The notes under the pieces are model-generated. The model was not told the DNA's origin. It saw only the letters and a program-made list of their open reading frames with translations, and ran no database searches. From positions 140,106 to 204,105 of the forward strand of contig NZ_JACHIO010000013.1 of NCBI RefSeq assembly GCF_014203225.1: 64,000 bases of DNA, read 5' to 3'. Every line of letters starts with the position of its first letter. The first letter of the stretch is position 1. Below, one piece after another: positions 34,717-44,581 of the stretch. The DNA comes from Granulicella mallensis. GTDB lineage: Bacteria; Acidobacteriota; Terriglobia; Terriglobales; Acidobacteriaceae. The position numbers and the translations under genes were made by a program.

Positions 34717-35361
34717 ATGAGCTCAAAGGCCATTCTTTACTTTCCGAATTCTCTCGTGAGGCCGGACGACGCTGCCGTAGCAGAAGATGAGTCGCATGCT
34801 TTGGGCAGAGAAACGCTCTCAGATGAAGCCCTCCTTGAAGCCGTAGGTAAGGGATCGAGGGATGCTCTTGGGTTCCTCTTCCGTCGGCATGCCCGCGCCG
34901 TATTTCATGTTGCCTACCGAATTCTCCGAGATGAATCTGAAGCAGACGATCTCCGCCAGGAAGTCTTTCTCTATCTCTCCGAGCGAGCACAGCATTTTGA
35001 CCCCCAGAAGAGTTCTGGAGCTTCCTGGATTATCCAGGTGACGTACCATCGCGCGATCGACCGGCGGCGGTACCTGGATTTTCGGCAGCATTACACTACG
35101 GAAGAGTTCGATGAGCAGCGGATGCCCACTATGGCGGTACAACCTTCCGCAGAAGCACTTGATGGCAAGGCGATTCGAGCTCGCATGAACGAGCAACTCA
35201 CCCCGGATCAACAGCAAACACTAGAGCTTCACTTCTTCGAAGGATATAGTCTTCGCGAGATTGCGGAGAAGCACGGAAAGACGGTCGGCAATGTCAGACA
35301 TCACTATTACCGGGCGTTGGATCGCCTGCGCTCTCATCTCTTTCCCCCGAAGCGGGGCTAG
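34717..35361 (+). CDS. ECF sigma factor of the lasso peptide cluster
   Basis: About 214 residues from ATG 34717, which has AGGGAAGAGCA before it; the frame is open to 34645. Region 2 contains FRRHARAVFHVAYRILRDESEADDLRQEVFLYL, region 4 contains YSLREIAEKHGKTVGNVRHHYYRAL. The stop is 9 bases before the anti-sigma gene, and the TonB receptor and isopeptidase follow on the same strand. The arrangement resembles the sigma/anti-sigma/receptor modules of isopeptidase-type lasso clusters, in which receptor occupancy signals to the sigma factor. Two CAACTATAGTTG palindromes lie in the promoter region. Confidence 0.9.
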   Translation: MSSKAILYFPNSLVRPDDAAVAEDESHALGRETLSDEALLEAVGKGSRDALGFLFRRHARAVFHVAYRILRDESEADDLRQEVFLYLSERAQHFDPQKSSGASWIIQVTYHRAIDRRRYLDFRQHYTTEEFDEQRMPTMAVQPSAEALDGKAIRARMNEQLTPDQQQTLELHFFEGYSLREIAEKHGKTVGNVRHHYYRALDRLRSHLFPPKRG

Positions 35362-35370
35362 GGTGAGAGA

Positions 35371-36660
35371 ATGGATGGCAAATTGCACTCCAAGGGAACT
35401 GAGCCGTTGAATCCCCAACTTCATGACGAGTTCGTTGCTCTGGTTGCGCTCTACTATTCCGGGGACCTCACAGACGAAGAGTGGGCCTTGCTGCAGGTAC
35501 ACCTTGCGTACTGCGACAGTTGCCGGAACACGTTTGAGCAATACCAGCACATCACCTCGAATGTGATTCCGCTGATGGCAGCAAGCGCGGCCGCCGAGAT
35601 CGATAGCCTGCCCAGGGAGTCAGACAGCACTATCGCGGCAGCGGAGCGCCGCCTGATGGCGCGGTTGGAGAGTCCCGTCACCCTTCCGCAAAATTCTGCG
35701 CCGAAGCGACCTTCCTGGCACGTATGGGGTATCGGACTGGCGGCTTGTTTTGTTGTGTTTGGTGCTTTCGCTTATTCGCGTTTCGTAAGGCATGGATCCG
35801 AACGGCGACAGCTGTCGATTTCCCAGTCCTCGGCGAATGGTCCATCCGTTCCTCCAACGGTAACGCTGGCGCGCAGCGCGGATTCGCTGGCTTTGCAGCA
35901 GAGCCAGGCCGAAGCCGCAACGCTGCGTCGGCAGATCTCGGCTATTGAAAACTCATCTGTGCGGTCCGAATCTTCCGCGGCAACTCTGCGACACCAACTC
36001 CAGGCAGAGCAGTCGCAACGTGACCAAATTGTTTCGGAAAGAGATTCTCTGAGCGCGCAGCTCTCTACAGCCCAGGCGGAGTCACAGGCGTTGCGTGAGA
36101 AACTCGCATCTTCCGAATCCTCGGTAGGTCAACAGGGCGTGCAGGTCAGTGCTCTCGAAGCTAAAGTTCGTTTATTGGATGCAGCGCTGGAAGAAACAAA
36201 CAGCGCCCTCGATGACAGAGAGCGAATGCTCGCCCTCGATAAAGATTTTATGCAGCATGACCGTGACATCCGAGATCTGATAGGCGCGCGCGACCTCTAT
36301 ATCGCTGATATCTTCGATACGAATGAAAGCGGGAAGACCACGAAACCTTTTGGCCGTCTCTTCTACACCCAAAACCGCTCTCTGGTCTTTTACGGCTTTG
36401 ACCTCGAAAAGCAGCCGGGATTGAAACAGGCAGCTGCATTTCAGGCGTGGGGCAGCGGAAGCGACAGCCAACCTATAAATCTCGGGTTGTTTTATCAGGA
36501 CGACAGCCATAAACGGTGGGTCCTTCGATTCAACGATCCGAAGACCCTGGCGCGAATGAATATGGTATTTGTTACGGTCGAGCCTCCGGGCGGAAGCAAT
36601 AAGCCGACCGGCAAGCAGCTTCTCCGAGCCTATCTGCAAATTCAGCCAAATCATCCATAA
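35371..36660 (+). CDS. Membrane anti-sigma factor (RskA/zinc-binding type)
   Basis: A 429-residue protein. The N-terminus has a zinc-binding anti-sigma motif, His-Leu-Ala-Tyr-Cys-Asp-Ser-Cys, near residue 50. A membrane helix lies at about residues 122-142 (GIGLAACFVVFGAFAYS). A long coiled coil follows at about 165-300 (QSQAEAATLRRQISA and further heptads), and an RskA-like beta domain (FYTQNRSLVFYGFDLEK onward) ends the protein, probably in the periplasm. It should hold the sigma factor at 34717 at the membrane until a signal arrives. The long coiled coil is unusual for the family and may contact the TonB receptor. Confidence 0.85.
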   Translation: MDGKLHSKGTEPLNPQLHDEFVALVALYYSGDLTDEEWALLQVHLAYCDSCRNTFEQYQHITSNVIPLMAASAAAEIDSLPRESDSTIAAAERRLMARLESPVTLPQNSAPKRPSWHVWGIGLAACFVVFGAFAYSRFVRHGSERRQLSISQSSANGPSVPPTVTLARSADSLALQQSQAEAATLRRQISAIENSSVRSESSAATLRHQLQAEQSQRDQIVSERDSLSAQLSTAQAESQALREKLASSESSVGQQGVQVSALEAKVRLLDAALEETNSALDDRERMLALDKDFMQHDRDIRDLIGARDLYIADIFDTNESGKTTKPFGRLFYTQNRSLVFYGFDLEKQPGLKQAAAFQAWGSGSDSQPINLGLFYQDDSHKRWVLRFNDPKTLARMNMVFVTVEPPGGSNKPTGKQLLRAYLQIQPNHP

Positions 36661-36755
36661 TCGAATAAGCGAGGAAGCAGTTGGTACACCTTCGAGCGGC
36701 CATCCGTAGATAGAGTGTGCCCAAATCACTCTCCACCCTTCGGAGCGCCTGCTGC

Positions 36756-39700
36756 ATGAAACGTTGGATCGCGTTGTTCCTTCTCTGTTTTTCCTCCGGG
36801 CCACTTTTCTCCCAGTCCACGAACGCCACAATCAGTGGAGGTGTCACGGACCCCTTAGGCAAGCTCATTCCTGATGCAGAAGTCGCCATTCAGAATGATG
36901 CGACGGGAGTGGTTTACAACTCCAAGACCAACAACTCCGGGATGTACCTGGTCCCGATCCTTCCGCCCGGCCACTACCACGTCCAGATCTCCAAGCCGGG
37001 ATTCAAGACCATCATCAAGGCGGATGTCGTTCTCAATGTGCAAAGTGCTGTCGCTCTGAACTTTGTTCTGACCGTTGGCGCAGCCTCCGAGAGCGTCACT
37101 GTCGATGAGGCGACTCCGCCGATGAATACCACCGATGCCTCCGTGAGCACGATCGTCGACCGGCAATTTGTTGAAAATATTCCGCTGAATGGTCGAAGCT
37201 TTCAAGACCTTATCTCGATGACGCCCGGCGTGGTTACACAAAGTCCGCAAAGCACACTCAGCACGGTCGGTAGTGGAGGCGATTTCAGCGTCAACGGCCA
37301 ACGCACTGAGTCGAACTACTACACCGTCGATGGAGTCACGGCGAACATTGGAGCTGGAAACGGTGGGGGCGCGGCTGGTCCCTCCACGGGCGGGACGCTG
37401 TCTGCCTCGACTGCTCTAGGAACGACGCAAGCCATCGTCTCTGTGGACGCGCTGCAGGAGTTTCGCGTGCAGAGTTCGACCTATTCTGCTGAGTATGGAA
37501 GGTCTCCCGGAGGCCAAATTTCGCTCGCAACTCGTTCAGGAACGAATTCTTTCCATGGAACCGCGTACGACTATCTTCGCAATAACTTCTTTGACGCCAA
37601 TGATTGGTTCAACGATCACTATGGGAAGCCCACCCCGGCATTGCGGCAAAACGACTTTGGAGGGACGCTTGGCGGTCCAATCCGAATTCCAAAGTTGTAT
37701 GACGGTAGAGACCGCAGCTTCTTTTTCGCTTCGTATGAAGGCCTAAGGCTCACCCAGCCGACAGCGGCCTCGATCCAATACGTTCCCGATCTCTTTATGC
37801 GCCAGCAGGCCACGGCCGCGATGCAACCCATTCTCAACGCGTTTCCGATTCCGAACGGAGTCGACTATGGCACAACCGCAGCGCCGAATTTGGCCCAGTT
37901 CATTGCTCCGTTTTCGCTCCCAAGCTCGATCAACGCTACCAGCGCGCGTGTGGATCACGTTCTTGGAAGCAAAATAGCCCTATTCTTCCGTGTCGGGGAC
38001 ACAACCAGCTATACAGAGTCACGACCCTACTTCGCTCTAACGACCATCACCAGTGACGTCCAGAGCTACACCCTGGGCGCGAACTCGCAGATGAAAAGCA
38101 ACATCTCGGACGAGTTCAGGGTTGAATATGCCCGTTCCAATTCGTCACAGATCGGCGTTCTGGATTCGTTCGGTGGCGCAACCCCCACGAATCTTGCTGC
38201 TGATTTTGGCGCTGGTTCAATCGCTTCCGTGCAACCGGTCGTGTACCTTTACTTTTCGGGAATCGGATCTTCTCTTCTCACGCCCTATAACGGTCGAAAT
38301 GAACAACGGCAATGGAACATCGTCGACGGTCTCAATGTCTCCTATAGAAATCACGTCTTCAAGTTCGGTGTCGATGATCTTCACCTCAAGTCTCCTATCC
38401 TGCCTCCGTCGCTTGAGCTCTATCCGAGCTTCGAGTCGTCGCAACAGGTTCTGACAGGTACGCCGGCCCTCTCCGAAGTCTTCAGCTTTCTCTCCTCAAC
38501 ACCACTGTTCCATCAAACGGCTCTCTATGCCCAGGACAATTGGCATGTCCGTTCAAGGCTTAGCATCTCCTACGGGCTTCGTTGGGAGCTCTCTCCGCCC
38601 CCCACCGAGCAACACAGCAACGACGCGTACACCCTGAACGGCACCATCAGTGATCCGGCCTCGCTGTCGGTTGCTCTCCGCGGGACCCCGCTTTGGCGAA
38701 CCACATGGTTTAACTTCGCTCCGCGTCTTGGAGTGGCGTGGACGGCAAACGATCAACCGGGGAGAGAGACTGTCCTGAGAGCTGGTGGTGGCGTATTCTT
38801 CGATTCGGCGAACGAGATCGGAGCCCTCGGGTTCAGTAACTTCGGATTCCGGGCCTACAGCATAGGGACCGGCGACTCCTTGCCGTACACTCCCGCACAG
38901 CTTTCCGTCCCGATTTCCGTCTCGCCGCCCTACACCTCGGGAACGATCATCGCTTTTCCTGCTCACCTGCAATTGCCCTATACCCTGGAATGGAACGCGG
39001 CTCTTCAACAAGCGTTGGGCAAAAACCAGTCCTTGACGTTCTCCTATGTCGCCTCCAACGGCAGACGCTTGCTGGGCCTGCAGGAGCTATCCGTCTCCGC
39101 ACTCAATCCGAACTTCAGCTCGATTGAGTATTTTGCCGGTGGTGTGACTTCAAACTACCAGGCCCTGCAGGTCCAGTTTCAGCGCTCCGTGGCTCACGGA
39201 CTCCAGGCGTTGGGCTCGTACACTTGGTCTCATTCCCTCGACTTCGGCTCAAACTCCACCGCGCTGCCGCTACAGCGGGCGGACTCGGATTTTGACGTTC
39301 GACACAACGGGCAAGCCGGCCTGACGTGGGATCTTCCTGCTCCCAACGATCTGCCGAGTCCGATCGCAGTGCTGGCTGACGATTGGTCCGTTGACGCAAG
39401 GCTTAACGTGCGAACAGCATTTCCTGTCACCCTTGGTGGCGGCCTCACCACAGACCCCGCCACCGGTGAGGAGTTCGCCGGCGGATTGAACCTCGTACCA
39501 CACCAGCCGATCTATCTGCATGGTTCACAGTATCCAGGTCGAAAGGCCATCAACCCCGCCGCATTCACGCTTCCGGCCTCAGGCGTCTCCGGTAATGCGC
39601 CGCGCAACTTCGTCCGAGGGTTTGGCGAGTCACAACTCAATCTAGCAGTGAACCGCGCCTTCAAATTGCCGGACAATCTGATGCTTCACTTCCGCGCAGA

Positions 39701-39872
39701 GACGTTCAATCTCCTCAATCATCCCAACTTCGGATATGTGGATTCGACCTATACGGACGCCACCTTCGGACAGGCTACGAAGATGTTGAACTCGAGCCTC
39801 GGCACGCTGGCTTCGCAGTATCAGCAGGGAGGATCTCGTTCGATGCAGTTTGCGCTCAAACTGACCTACTGA
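36756..39872 (+). CDS. TonB-dependent outer-membrane receptor, Oar-like
   Basis: About 1038 residues from ATG 36756, which begins a signal peptide MKRWIALFLLCFSSGPLFS. Residues about 20-110 form a carboxypeptidase-regulatory-like beta domain (ATISGGVTDPLGKLIPDAEVAIQ), residues about 120-240 the plug (QFVENIPLNGRSFQDLISMTPGV), and the rest a 22-strand barrel ending in the aromatic strand MQFALKLTY. In isopeptidase-type lasso clusters such a receptor imports the lasso peptide. It lies between the anti-sigma and isopeptidase genes on the same strand. Confidence 0.9.
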   Translation: MKRWIALFLLCFSSGPLFSQSTNATISGGVTDPLGKLIPDAEVAIQNDATGVVYNSKTNNSGMYLVPILPPGHYHVQISKPGFKTIIKADVVLNVQSAVALNFVLTVGAASESVTVDEATPPMNTTDASVSTIVDRQFVENIPLNGRSFQDLISMTPGVVTQSPQSTLSTVGSGGDFSVNGQRTESNYYTVDGVTANIGAGNGGGAAGPSTGGTLSASTALGTTQAIVSVDALQEFRVQSSTYSAEYGRSPGGQISLATRSGTNSFHGTAYDYLRNNFFDANDWFNDHYGKPTPALRQNDFGGTLGGPIRIPKLYDGRDRSFFFASYEGLRLTQPTAASIQYVPDLFMRQQATAAMQPILNAFPIPNGVDYGTTAAPNLAQFIAPFSLPSSINATSARVDHVLGSKIALFFRVGDTTSYTESRPYFALTTITSDVQSYTLGANSQMKSNISDEFRVEYARSNSSQIGVLDSFGGATPTNLAADFGAGSIASVQPVVYLYFSGIGSSLLTPYNGRNEQRQWNIVDGLNVSYRNHVFKFGVDDLHLKSPILPPSLELYPSFESSQQVLTGTPALSEVFSFLSSTPLFHQTALYAQDNWHVRSRLSISYGLRWELSPPPTEQHSNDAYTLNGTISDPASLSVALRGTPLWRTTWFNFAPRLGVAWTANDQPGRETVLRAGGGVFFDSANEIGALGFSNFGFRAYSIGTGDSLPYTPAQLSVPISVSPPYTSGTIIAFPAHLQLPYTLEWNAALQQALGKNQSLTFSYVASNGRRLLGLQELSVSALNPNFSSIEYFAGGVTSNYQALQVQFQRSVAHGLQALGSYTWSHSLDFGSNSTALPLQRADSDFDVRHNGQAGLTWDLPAPNDLPSPIAVLADDWSVDARLNVRTAFPVTLGGGLTTDPATGEEFAGGLNLVPHQPIYLHGSQYPGRKAINPAAFTLPASGVSGNAPRNFVRGFGESQLNLAVNRAFKLPDNLMLHFRAETFNLLNHPNFGYVDSTYTDATFGQATKMLNSSLGTLASQYQQGGSRSMQFALKLTY

Positions 39873-39944
39873 TTCATTCAACGCCATTGGCGAGGACGTA
39901 ATTTCCTCCTGCCGTTCATCCCCCTGTTCACCCCGGAGTTCCTC

Positions 39945-42347
39945 ATGTTTCTCGCCCAACGCTGGATCGTCAGCGTATTGACCCTCCTTGTCTCTCTAAA
40001 TGCGTTCTCGCAAGACCGTGCCTTTTCAGTTCGGGATGACATAGCTATGGTTCGCTTCAATCACCTTGCGGCACGAGCCCCAGGTTCTGGTTCCGATATA
40101 GCGAATCGTTCCCCCGATGGCAAATACTTTGCGGTTGTGACGACGAAAGGGATACTAGGTGAAGATCTTGTCGAATCCGACATCAATTTATTTGATCGAG
40201 ACGCGGTGGAATCGTACCTGGAGAATCCGTCCATCCACGTTCCACCTCAACCGAAGGTGATTGCTCGAATCAGATCGTATCCCCACCATCAAGAGGCGTC
40301 CGACTACGCTCCCGTGATTAAGGATGTTCGCTGGTCTCTGACCGGAAGTCAGATCTTCTTCCGGGCAGAGGATATGAGAGGAAACTTTCAACTTTATGAA
40401 GCAGACGCAGAAGGCGGGGAGTCCCATGCCCTCACCCCGGTTGCTCGTAGCGTCGAACACTTCGATCTCGTGAAGAACGTGATTGTCTATACGTATTCCA
40501 TGCCGCAAAGTGTGGGGCAGGAAGAATCACCCCGGAATCTTGATGCTATCGATATTACGGGTCGAGATCTGTACGACGTCCTCTTTCCTGGCCGACAGCA
40601 AGCCCTTAGGCCCGAGAACTACTCGATGGGAGTTTTGAAGCGGCGGCAGGGCCACTGGCAGGACCGTCCGGTGCCCCAATATTCCTTTCGCGACGGGTCG
40701 TACCTCGATTCTGTCTTTCCCTTCGTCTTGTCTCCCCTAGGAGACAAGGTCATCACTGTGGCTCCTGTGACTACCGTTCCGGAGGCTTGGAAGGTGTACG
40801 AGCCGGCTCCGGGATATGGGCAATTTCGTTTCGGCAAACAGGACTCGCTTCGCGTGGCTCCGAATAATCCCAATCGGCCGCGCCAGTATCTGGTAGTGGA
40901 TCTCGCGACTGGAAGGATTGATCTCCGCGTTGAGGCTCCGAACGGAAGATCCTTGGCATACATCGACTCCAACCGTGCGGCGTGGTCGAATGACGAAACC
41001 CGCGCCGTGGTCACCAACACCTTTCTGCCGTTGCCGGAGGATTCTTCGCCTGCAACGACGGCAGGACCGTGCCCAGTGGCGAGTATCGATCTCCCCACGA
41101 GAATGGTCCAATGCCTCTTTCTTCCCCGGGACAAGAGTACGAAGGGGCATCCCCGGGTGATGGATGTTGCCTTTGGACGGGACAAGAACGAGATCGTGCT
41201 CCTCGTCAGCGGCGTGTCTGCCGGTAACGAAGTCATGCTGTATAGGCTCATCAATGGAGCGTGGACGCTGGCCTCTGTCAGCGAACTGACGGGGATCGGT
41301 CTGGATATTCCCGAAACGCTGGCGCAAAGAAGATCGGTTCAGTCAGAACTTCGAGTCTTCATCAAGGAAGGTCTCAATACTCCGCCCACGCTATGGGCTG
41401 AGGATGCGACGAAGAAGTTGTCGCGACAGATTTGGGATCCGAATCCCCAACTCTCCCATCTCCTCTTTGGCGAGGCCGCGGAGTATCGCTGGAATGACAA
41501 ACGCGGTCATGAATGGACTGGCGCCCTGGTCAAACCGGTTGGATTCACACCCGGGAAGAGATACCCGTTCGTCCTGCAAATGTATTCCTACCATCGAGGG
41601 GAGTTCCTTACGGATGGGACGAGCCCAACGGCGTTCGCGGCACGTCAGTTGGCCAGTGCCGGGTTTGTTGTCCTGCAGATTCCCAAGAGGCCCGATACGT
41701 TCTCCGACGCAGACCCGCAGGATGCCTTCGAAGGATATCGAAGTGCTGTCGCTGCGTTGTCGGAGGATGGCCTGATCGATCCCAAGAGAGGCGGCGTCGT
41801 TGGCTTCAGTTGGACCTATTGGTATGCGACAAACGCTATATCGCAAGACCCCTCCTTATTCGCTGCTGCGACAGTCGCGGACGGTCTCGACAACAGCTAT
41901 ATGCAATATCAGCTCACAGCCGTGAATGGTTATGGCATACGTCAACAGATGGAAACCATCTACGGAGGCGCACCCATCGGCAAGGGGCTCACTTCGTGGC
42001 TCGAAAGAGCTCCTGATTTTCATTTCGATCGAATCCAGACGCCCGTAAGAATCGAAGCCATCGACCCATGGTCCGTGCTTGGAGTATGGGATCTCTACGC
42101 CTCTCTTTTCCTCCAGGGAAAGCCTGTAGATCTTATCTACTTCCCGAAGGGAACCCATATTCACCAAAGGCCGATGGAACGACTGGAGTCTCAGCAGGGA
42201 GACGTTGACTGGTTCAGATTCTGGCTTCAAGGCTATGAAGATCCCGATCCGTCAAAGCTGGACCAATATCGTCGTTGGAGAGAGTTGAGACAGCTACGGG
42301 ATTCGGCACAGACCAGCGTTGTCCCACCGAACGCCGGCCAAAAATAA
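39945..42347 (+). CDS. Secreted S9-family lasso peptide isopeptidase
   Basis: An 800-residue protein with a signal peptide (residues 1-23). Residues about 60-460 form a WD40-like propeller and about 500-800 an alpha/beta hydrolase. The nucleophile is probably Ser622 in VVGFSWTYW, so the motif is GxSxT rather than the common GxSxG. The acid is likely Glu704 (82 residues later) or Asp707, and the base His738 or His740 in PKGTHIHQRP. A Glu in the acid position is a trait of lasso isopeptidases (AtxE-like), which open the ring by cutting its isopeptide bond. The ATG has GGAG six bases before it. It is convergent with the precursor gene. Confidence 0.85.
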   Translation: MFLAQRWIVSVLTLLVSLNAFSQDRAFSVRDDIAMVRFNHLAARAPGSGSDIANRSPDGKYFAVVTTKGILGEDLVESDINLFDRDAVESYLENPSIHVPPQPKVIARIRSYPHHQEASDYAPVIKDVRWSLTGSQIFFRAEDMRGNFQLYEADAEGGESHALTPVARSVEHFDLVKNVIVYTYSMPQSVGQEESPRNLDAIDITGRDLYDVLFPGRQQALRPENYSMGVLKRRQGHWQDRPVPQYSFRDGSYLDSVFPFVLSPLGDKVITVAPVTTVPEAWKVYEPAPGYGQFRFGKQDSLRVAPNNPNRPRQYLVVDLATGRIDLRVEAPNGRSLAYIDSNRAAWSNDETRAVVTNTFLPLPEDSSPATTAGPCPVASIDLPTRMVQCLFLPRDKSTKGHPRVMDVAFGRDKNEIVLLVSGVSAGNEVMLYRLINGAWTLASVSELTGIGLDIPETLAQRRSVQSELRVFIKEGLNTPPTLWAEDATKKLSRQIWDPNPQLSHLLFGEAAEYRWNDKRGHEWTGALVKPVGFTPGKRYPFVLQMYSYHRGEFLTDGTSPTAFAARQLASAGFVVLQIPKRPDTFSDADPQDAFEGYRSAVAALSEDGLIDPKRGGVVGFSWTYWYATNAISQDPSLFAAATVADGLDNSYMQYQLTAVNGYGIRQQMETIYGGAPIGKGLTSWLERAPDFHFDRIQTPVRIEAIDPWSVLGVWDLYASLFLQGKPVDLIYFPKGTHIHQRPMERLESQQGDVDWFRFWLQGYEDPDPSKLDQYRRWRELRQLRDSAQTSVVPPNAGQK

Positions 42348-42350
42348 ACA

Positions 42351-42412
42351 AGGCGGCTCATCCACGCCGTCACTTCGGTATTGAACCGGAGTGGCATCGT
42401 TTCGAGCCGCCT
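42351..42412. terminator. Inverted repeat between convergent isopeptidase and precursor genes
   Basis: AGGCGGCTC (42351-42359) and GAGCCGCCT (42404-42412) flank 44 bases. The stem lies right behind both convergent genes and may end both transcripts or protect their 3' ends. There is no long T run. Confidence 0.45.
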
Positions 42413-42441
42413 CAACGAACGAGCGGATACTTAACTATCGA

Positions 42442-42576
42442 CTACTCGTCCGCCTGGTACGCGTTGATCGTGGAGGGAAGTACGCCGTTCCCTTCCAAGC
42501 TGGGTGAATTCTTCTCGCTTTGGATGGTGGAGATTGCAGGGAACGTTCCGGTGATTTTGGGTTGAATGTAGCGCAT
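42442..42576 (-). CDS. Lasso peptide precursor
   Basis: A 44-residue peptide from ATG 42576 with AAGAGGA nine bases upstream. The leader carries the YxxP...G...T pattern for binding the RRE: Tyr3, Pro6, Gly10, Thr17. Thr17 fits the conserved penultimate leader Thr, which would place the core start at Gln19; a start at Ser20 would give Ser1 and Glu9 and a nine-residue ring closing on Glu28, the usual geometry. Both leave the tail GNGVLPSTINAYQADE. The frame extends 19 codons upstream without a ribosome site. The gene is last in the minus-strand operon, 80 bases after the cyclase gene, an uncommon position. Confidence 0.8.
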   Translation of the reverse strand: MRYIQPKITGTFPAISTIQSEKNSPSLEGNGVLPSTINAYQADE

Positions 42577-42656
42577 TGTTCGGTCCTCTTTTCGTGCTGA
42601 ATTTCCGTGCGACCGATGTCCATGAAGAGACACCGAGGCACGGAGCTTGATGACCG

Positions 42657-44570
42657 TTAGGGAACGGTCGAACTTATCGATGCCAGGGCATCTGCGGGGT
42701 TCGCTGTTCGGAGCGTGGGCGTGTGATGGCTACTACGAAGCCAGAGTTCAAGCGTGATGGCTCGTAGTAGTCCCTGCCAGTGCCGGGTGTCCCCTCGCGC
42801 AATCTGATTAAGGCCGCTCCGTAGCTCGTCGGCGTTTATCCACCCGCGCTGGACCACATGGGCGGAGTTTGTGAAAAGGCCCTGGAGATCATCCGCCGCT
42901 TCGCGCAATGCGGTCAATGGGCCGTGAAGCTGGAACGCCTTTCTGCGACGTTCGAGAATCTCCCCGGGAACGATCTTTGCAAGCGCGCGACGCATCAGGA
43001 AGCGCCGCCTTCCCGGGCGCAGAATCTGTGCTCGCGGAATGCTGAAGAGATATTCCACCAGATCCTTGTCGAGATAGGGGTAGCGATATTCGGGACGAGA
43101 GAGGATCAGTGGAAACAGATGGGGGAGCGTCTCCATGATGCTCCACCACGACATAGCGTTATCCAGCCTGCTGGGTGCACCCCAATGAGAGAACAGCCCT
43201 AGATGAAGAGTCTTCTTCGCATGGTGGAGTGCGGGACGGAATCGCGTTGAAATCCAAGGCGGAAGCTTTTGATTATTTACTGTCTGGAACTGGAACGTCT
43301 TCGAACTGTGGACTGCAGTCCTGGCCAACGTAAGAGCCAGCGGACTGCGGTCTACCATCGACCAGGAGACGGCTTCGCGGCACAGGCGAATCCATCGAAA
43401 GAACACAAGATGGTCTGAGAGCTCAGGTAACCCCGTGGGAACGCCTCCTAAGACCTCATCTCCGCCAATGCCCGACAGGATGCTGCGAAAACCGCGTAGC
43501 CAGACCGTGTCGTGAAATCGACGTTCTTTTCGAAAAGTGAGGTTGTCAGCTCCAGGGATTAAGTACAGCCCCTCTGCGGCATCATGAGGCTCAAACGTTC
43601 TGTTGCGCAGCTCGATATCGATATGAGTGCCCACCCTTCCACGAATCTTCTCTGTGATCGAGAAGTAGGTTCTCTCGTCAAAGGAAGCTTCTGAGTCATC
43701 GAAGTAGGAGAGTGTGTCGAGGATCTCTGCATTGGGATCGTTCATGCGCCGCATGTGATCTGACATGCAAACGATCGAGGTTGAATCCATTCCGCCACTG
43801 AGTTCGGCGAGGATGGGTGCGCCCGGTCCGGTTCGCCGTGCCACCGCTTGACGAAAGAGACTCACGAAATGCTCGTCGTACTCGGCCTCGCTCTTGTACT
43901 GGATCGTTTCGCGAATCAGCGCACTCCAGTGCGCGTGCCTGGATATCTTGCCGTCAGCGATCCGGAGGTAGTGGCCGGGAAGAACCGAGTGAATGCTTTC
44001 ATAGGGTGTGAGGTCTCTCATCGGCAACTGGGCAAGATACCTTGCGGCGTAGTCTTCGGAGAGACTGCGATTGATCCCAGTCTGCACGAGCGCGTCCAGA
44101 AAAGTCGACCAGCGAACCTCGTTCTTCGTTTGAGCAAAATAAAGGGTTCGCGTTCCAGCGTGATCGCGCGCAAGGTAAAGCTGCCTGTTCGGCCCTGACC
44201 ACAGAGCCATCGCCCAATCGCCGGTGAAACGGGCAAAACAGCTTTCTTCCCAGCGCTGGAAAGCGCAGATCACGATCTCCGAATCCGACGCCGCTGCGGC
44301 GTCTAATCCGAGTTGTTCGGCCAGCTCACGGTAGTTGTCCAGGCGACCGTCGAAGCTCACTACATTGCCCTGGATATCTGCGATCGGAGCTGCATCCATC
44401 GTCGAACGCTCATGGCTTGGATACGGCTGGAGGCTCATGCCGATACTTCCTTTGACGTAGAAGCCCGTTGGGCCAAACGCGAAGCGGTCCGTGAGCCCAC
44501 AGGATCTTCTGAGCTCATCTTGCGACACCGCTCTCCCGTCTTCCGTCAAGATCCCACCGAGAATGCTCAT
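42657..44570 (-). CDS. Lasso cyclase, asparagine synthetase-like (protein C)
   Basis: A 637-residue asparagine synthetase B homologue. The N-terminal glutaminase-like half (residues 1-210) starts Met-Ser-Ile, so the catalytic Cys2 is absent and it cannot use glutamine. The ATP-binding loop SGGMDS is at 258-263. The protein activates the ring Asp/Glu side chain as AMP ester and closes it on the peptide N-terminus. The ATG at 44570 has GTGAGG before it and lies 11 bases after the protease stop; an upstream frame is rejected. It is followed by the precursor gene. Confidence 0.9.
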   Translation of the reverse strand: MSILGGILTEDGRAVSQDELRRSCGLTDRFAFGPTGFYVKGSIGMSLQPYPSHERSTMDAAPIADIQGNVVSFDGRLDNYRELAEQLGLDAAAASDSEIVICAFQRWEESCFARFTGDWAMALWSGPNRQLYLARDHAGTRTLYFAQTKNEVRWSTFLDALVQTGINRSLSEDYAARYLAQLPMRDLTPYESIHSVLPGHYLRIADGKISRHAHWSALIRETIQYKSEAEYDEHFVSLFRQAVARRTGPGAPILAELSGGMDSTSIVCMSDHMRRMNDPNAEILDTLSYFDDSEASFDERTYFSITEKIRGRVGTHIDIELRNRTFEPHDAAEGLYLIPGADNLTFRKERRFHDTVWLRGFRSILSGIGGDEVLGGVPTGLPELSDHLVFFRWIRLCREAVSWSMVDRSPLALTLARTAVHSSKTFQFQTVNNQKLPPWISTRFRPALHHAKKTLHLGLFSHWGAPSRLDNAMSWWSIMETLPHLFPLILSRPEYRYPYLDKDLVEYLFSIPRAQILRPGRRRFLMRRALAKIVPGEILERRRKAFQLHGPLTALREAADDLQGLFTNSAHVVQRGWINADELRSGLNQIARGDTRHWQGLLRAITLELWLRSSHHTPTLRTANPADALASISSTVP

Positions 44571-44581
44571 CACAACCTCAC

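Noticed and set aside
42435..42641. Alternative 68-codon frame over the lasso precursor
   Set aside because: It lacks the YxxP leader pattern and a ribosome site, while the frame from 42576 has both.
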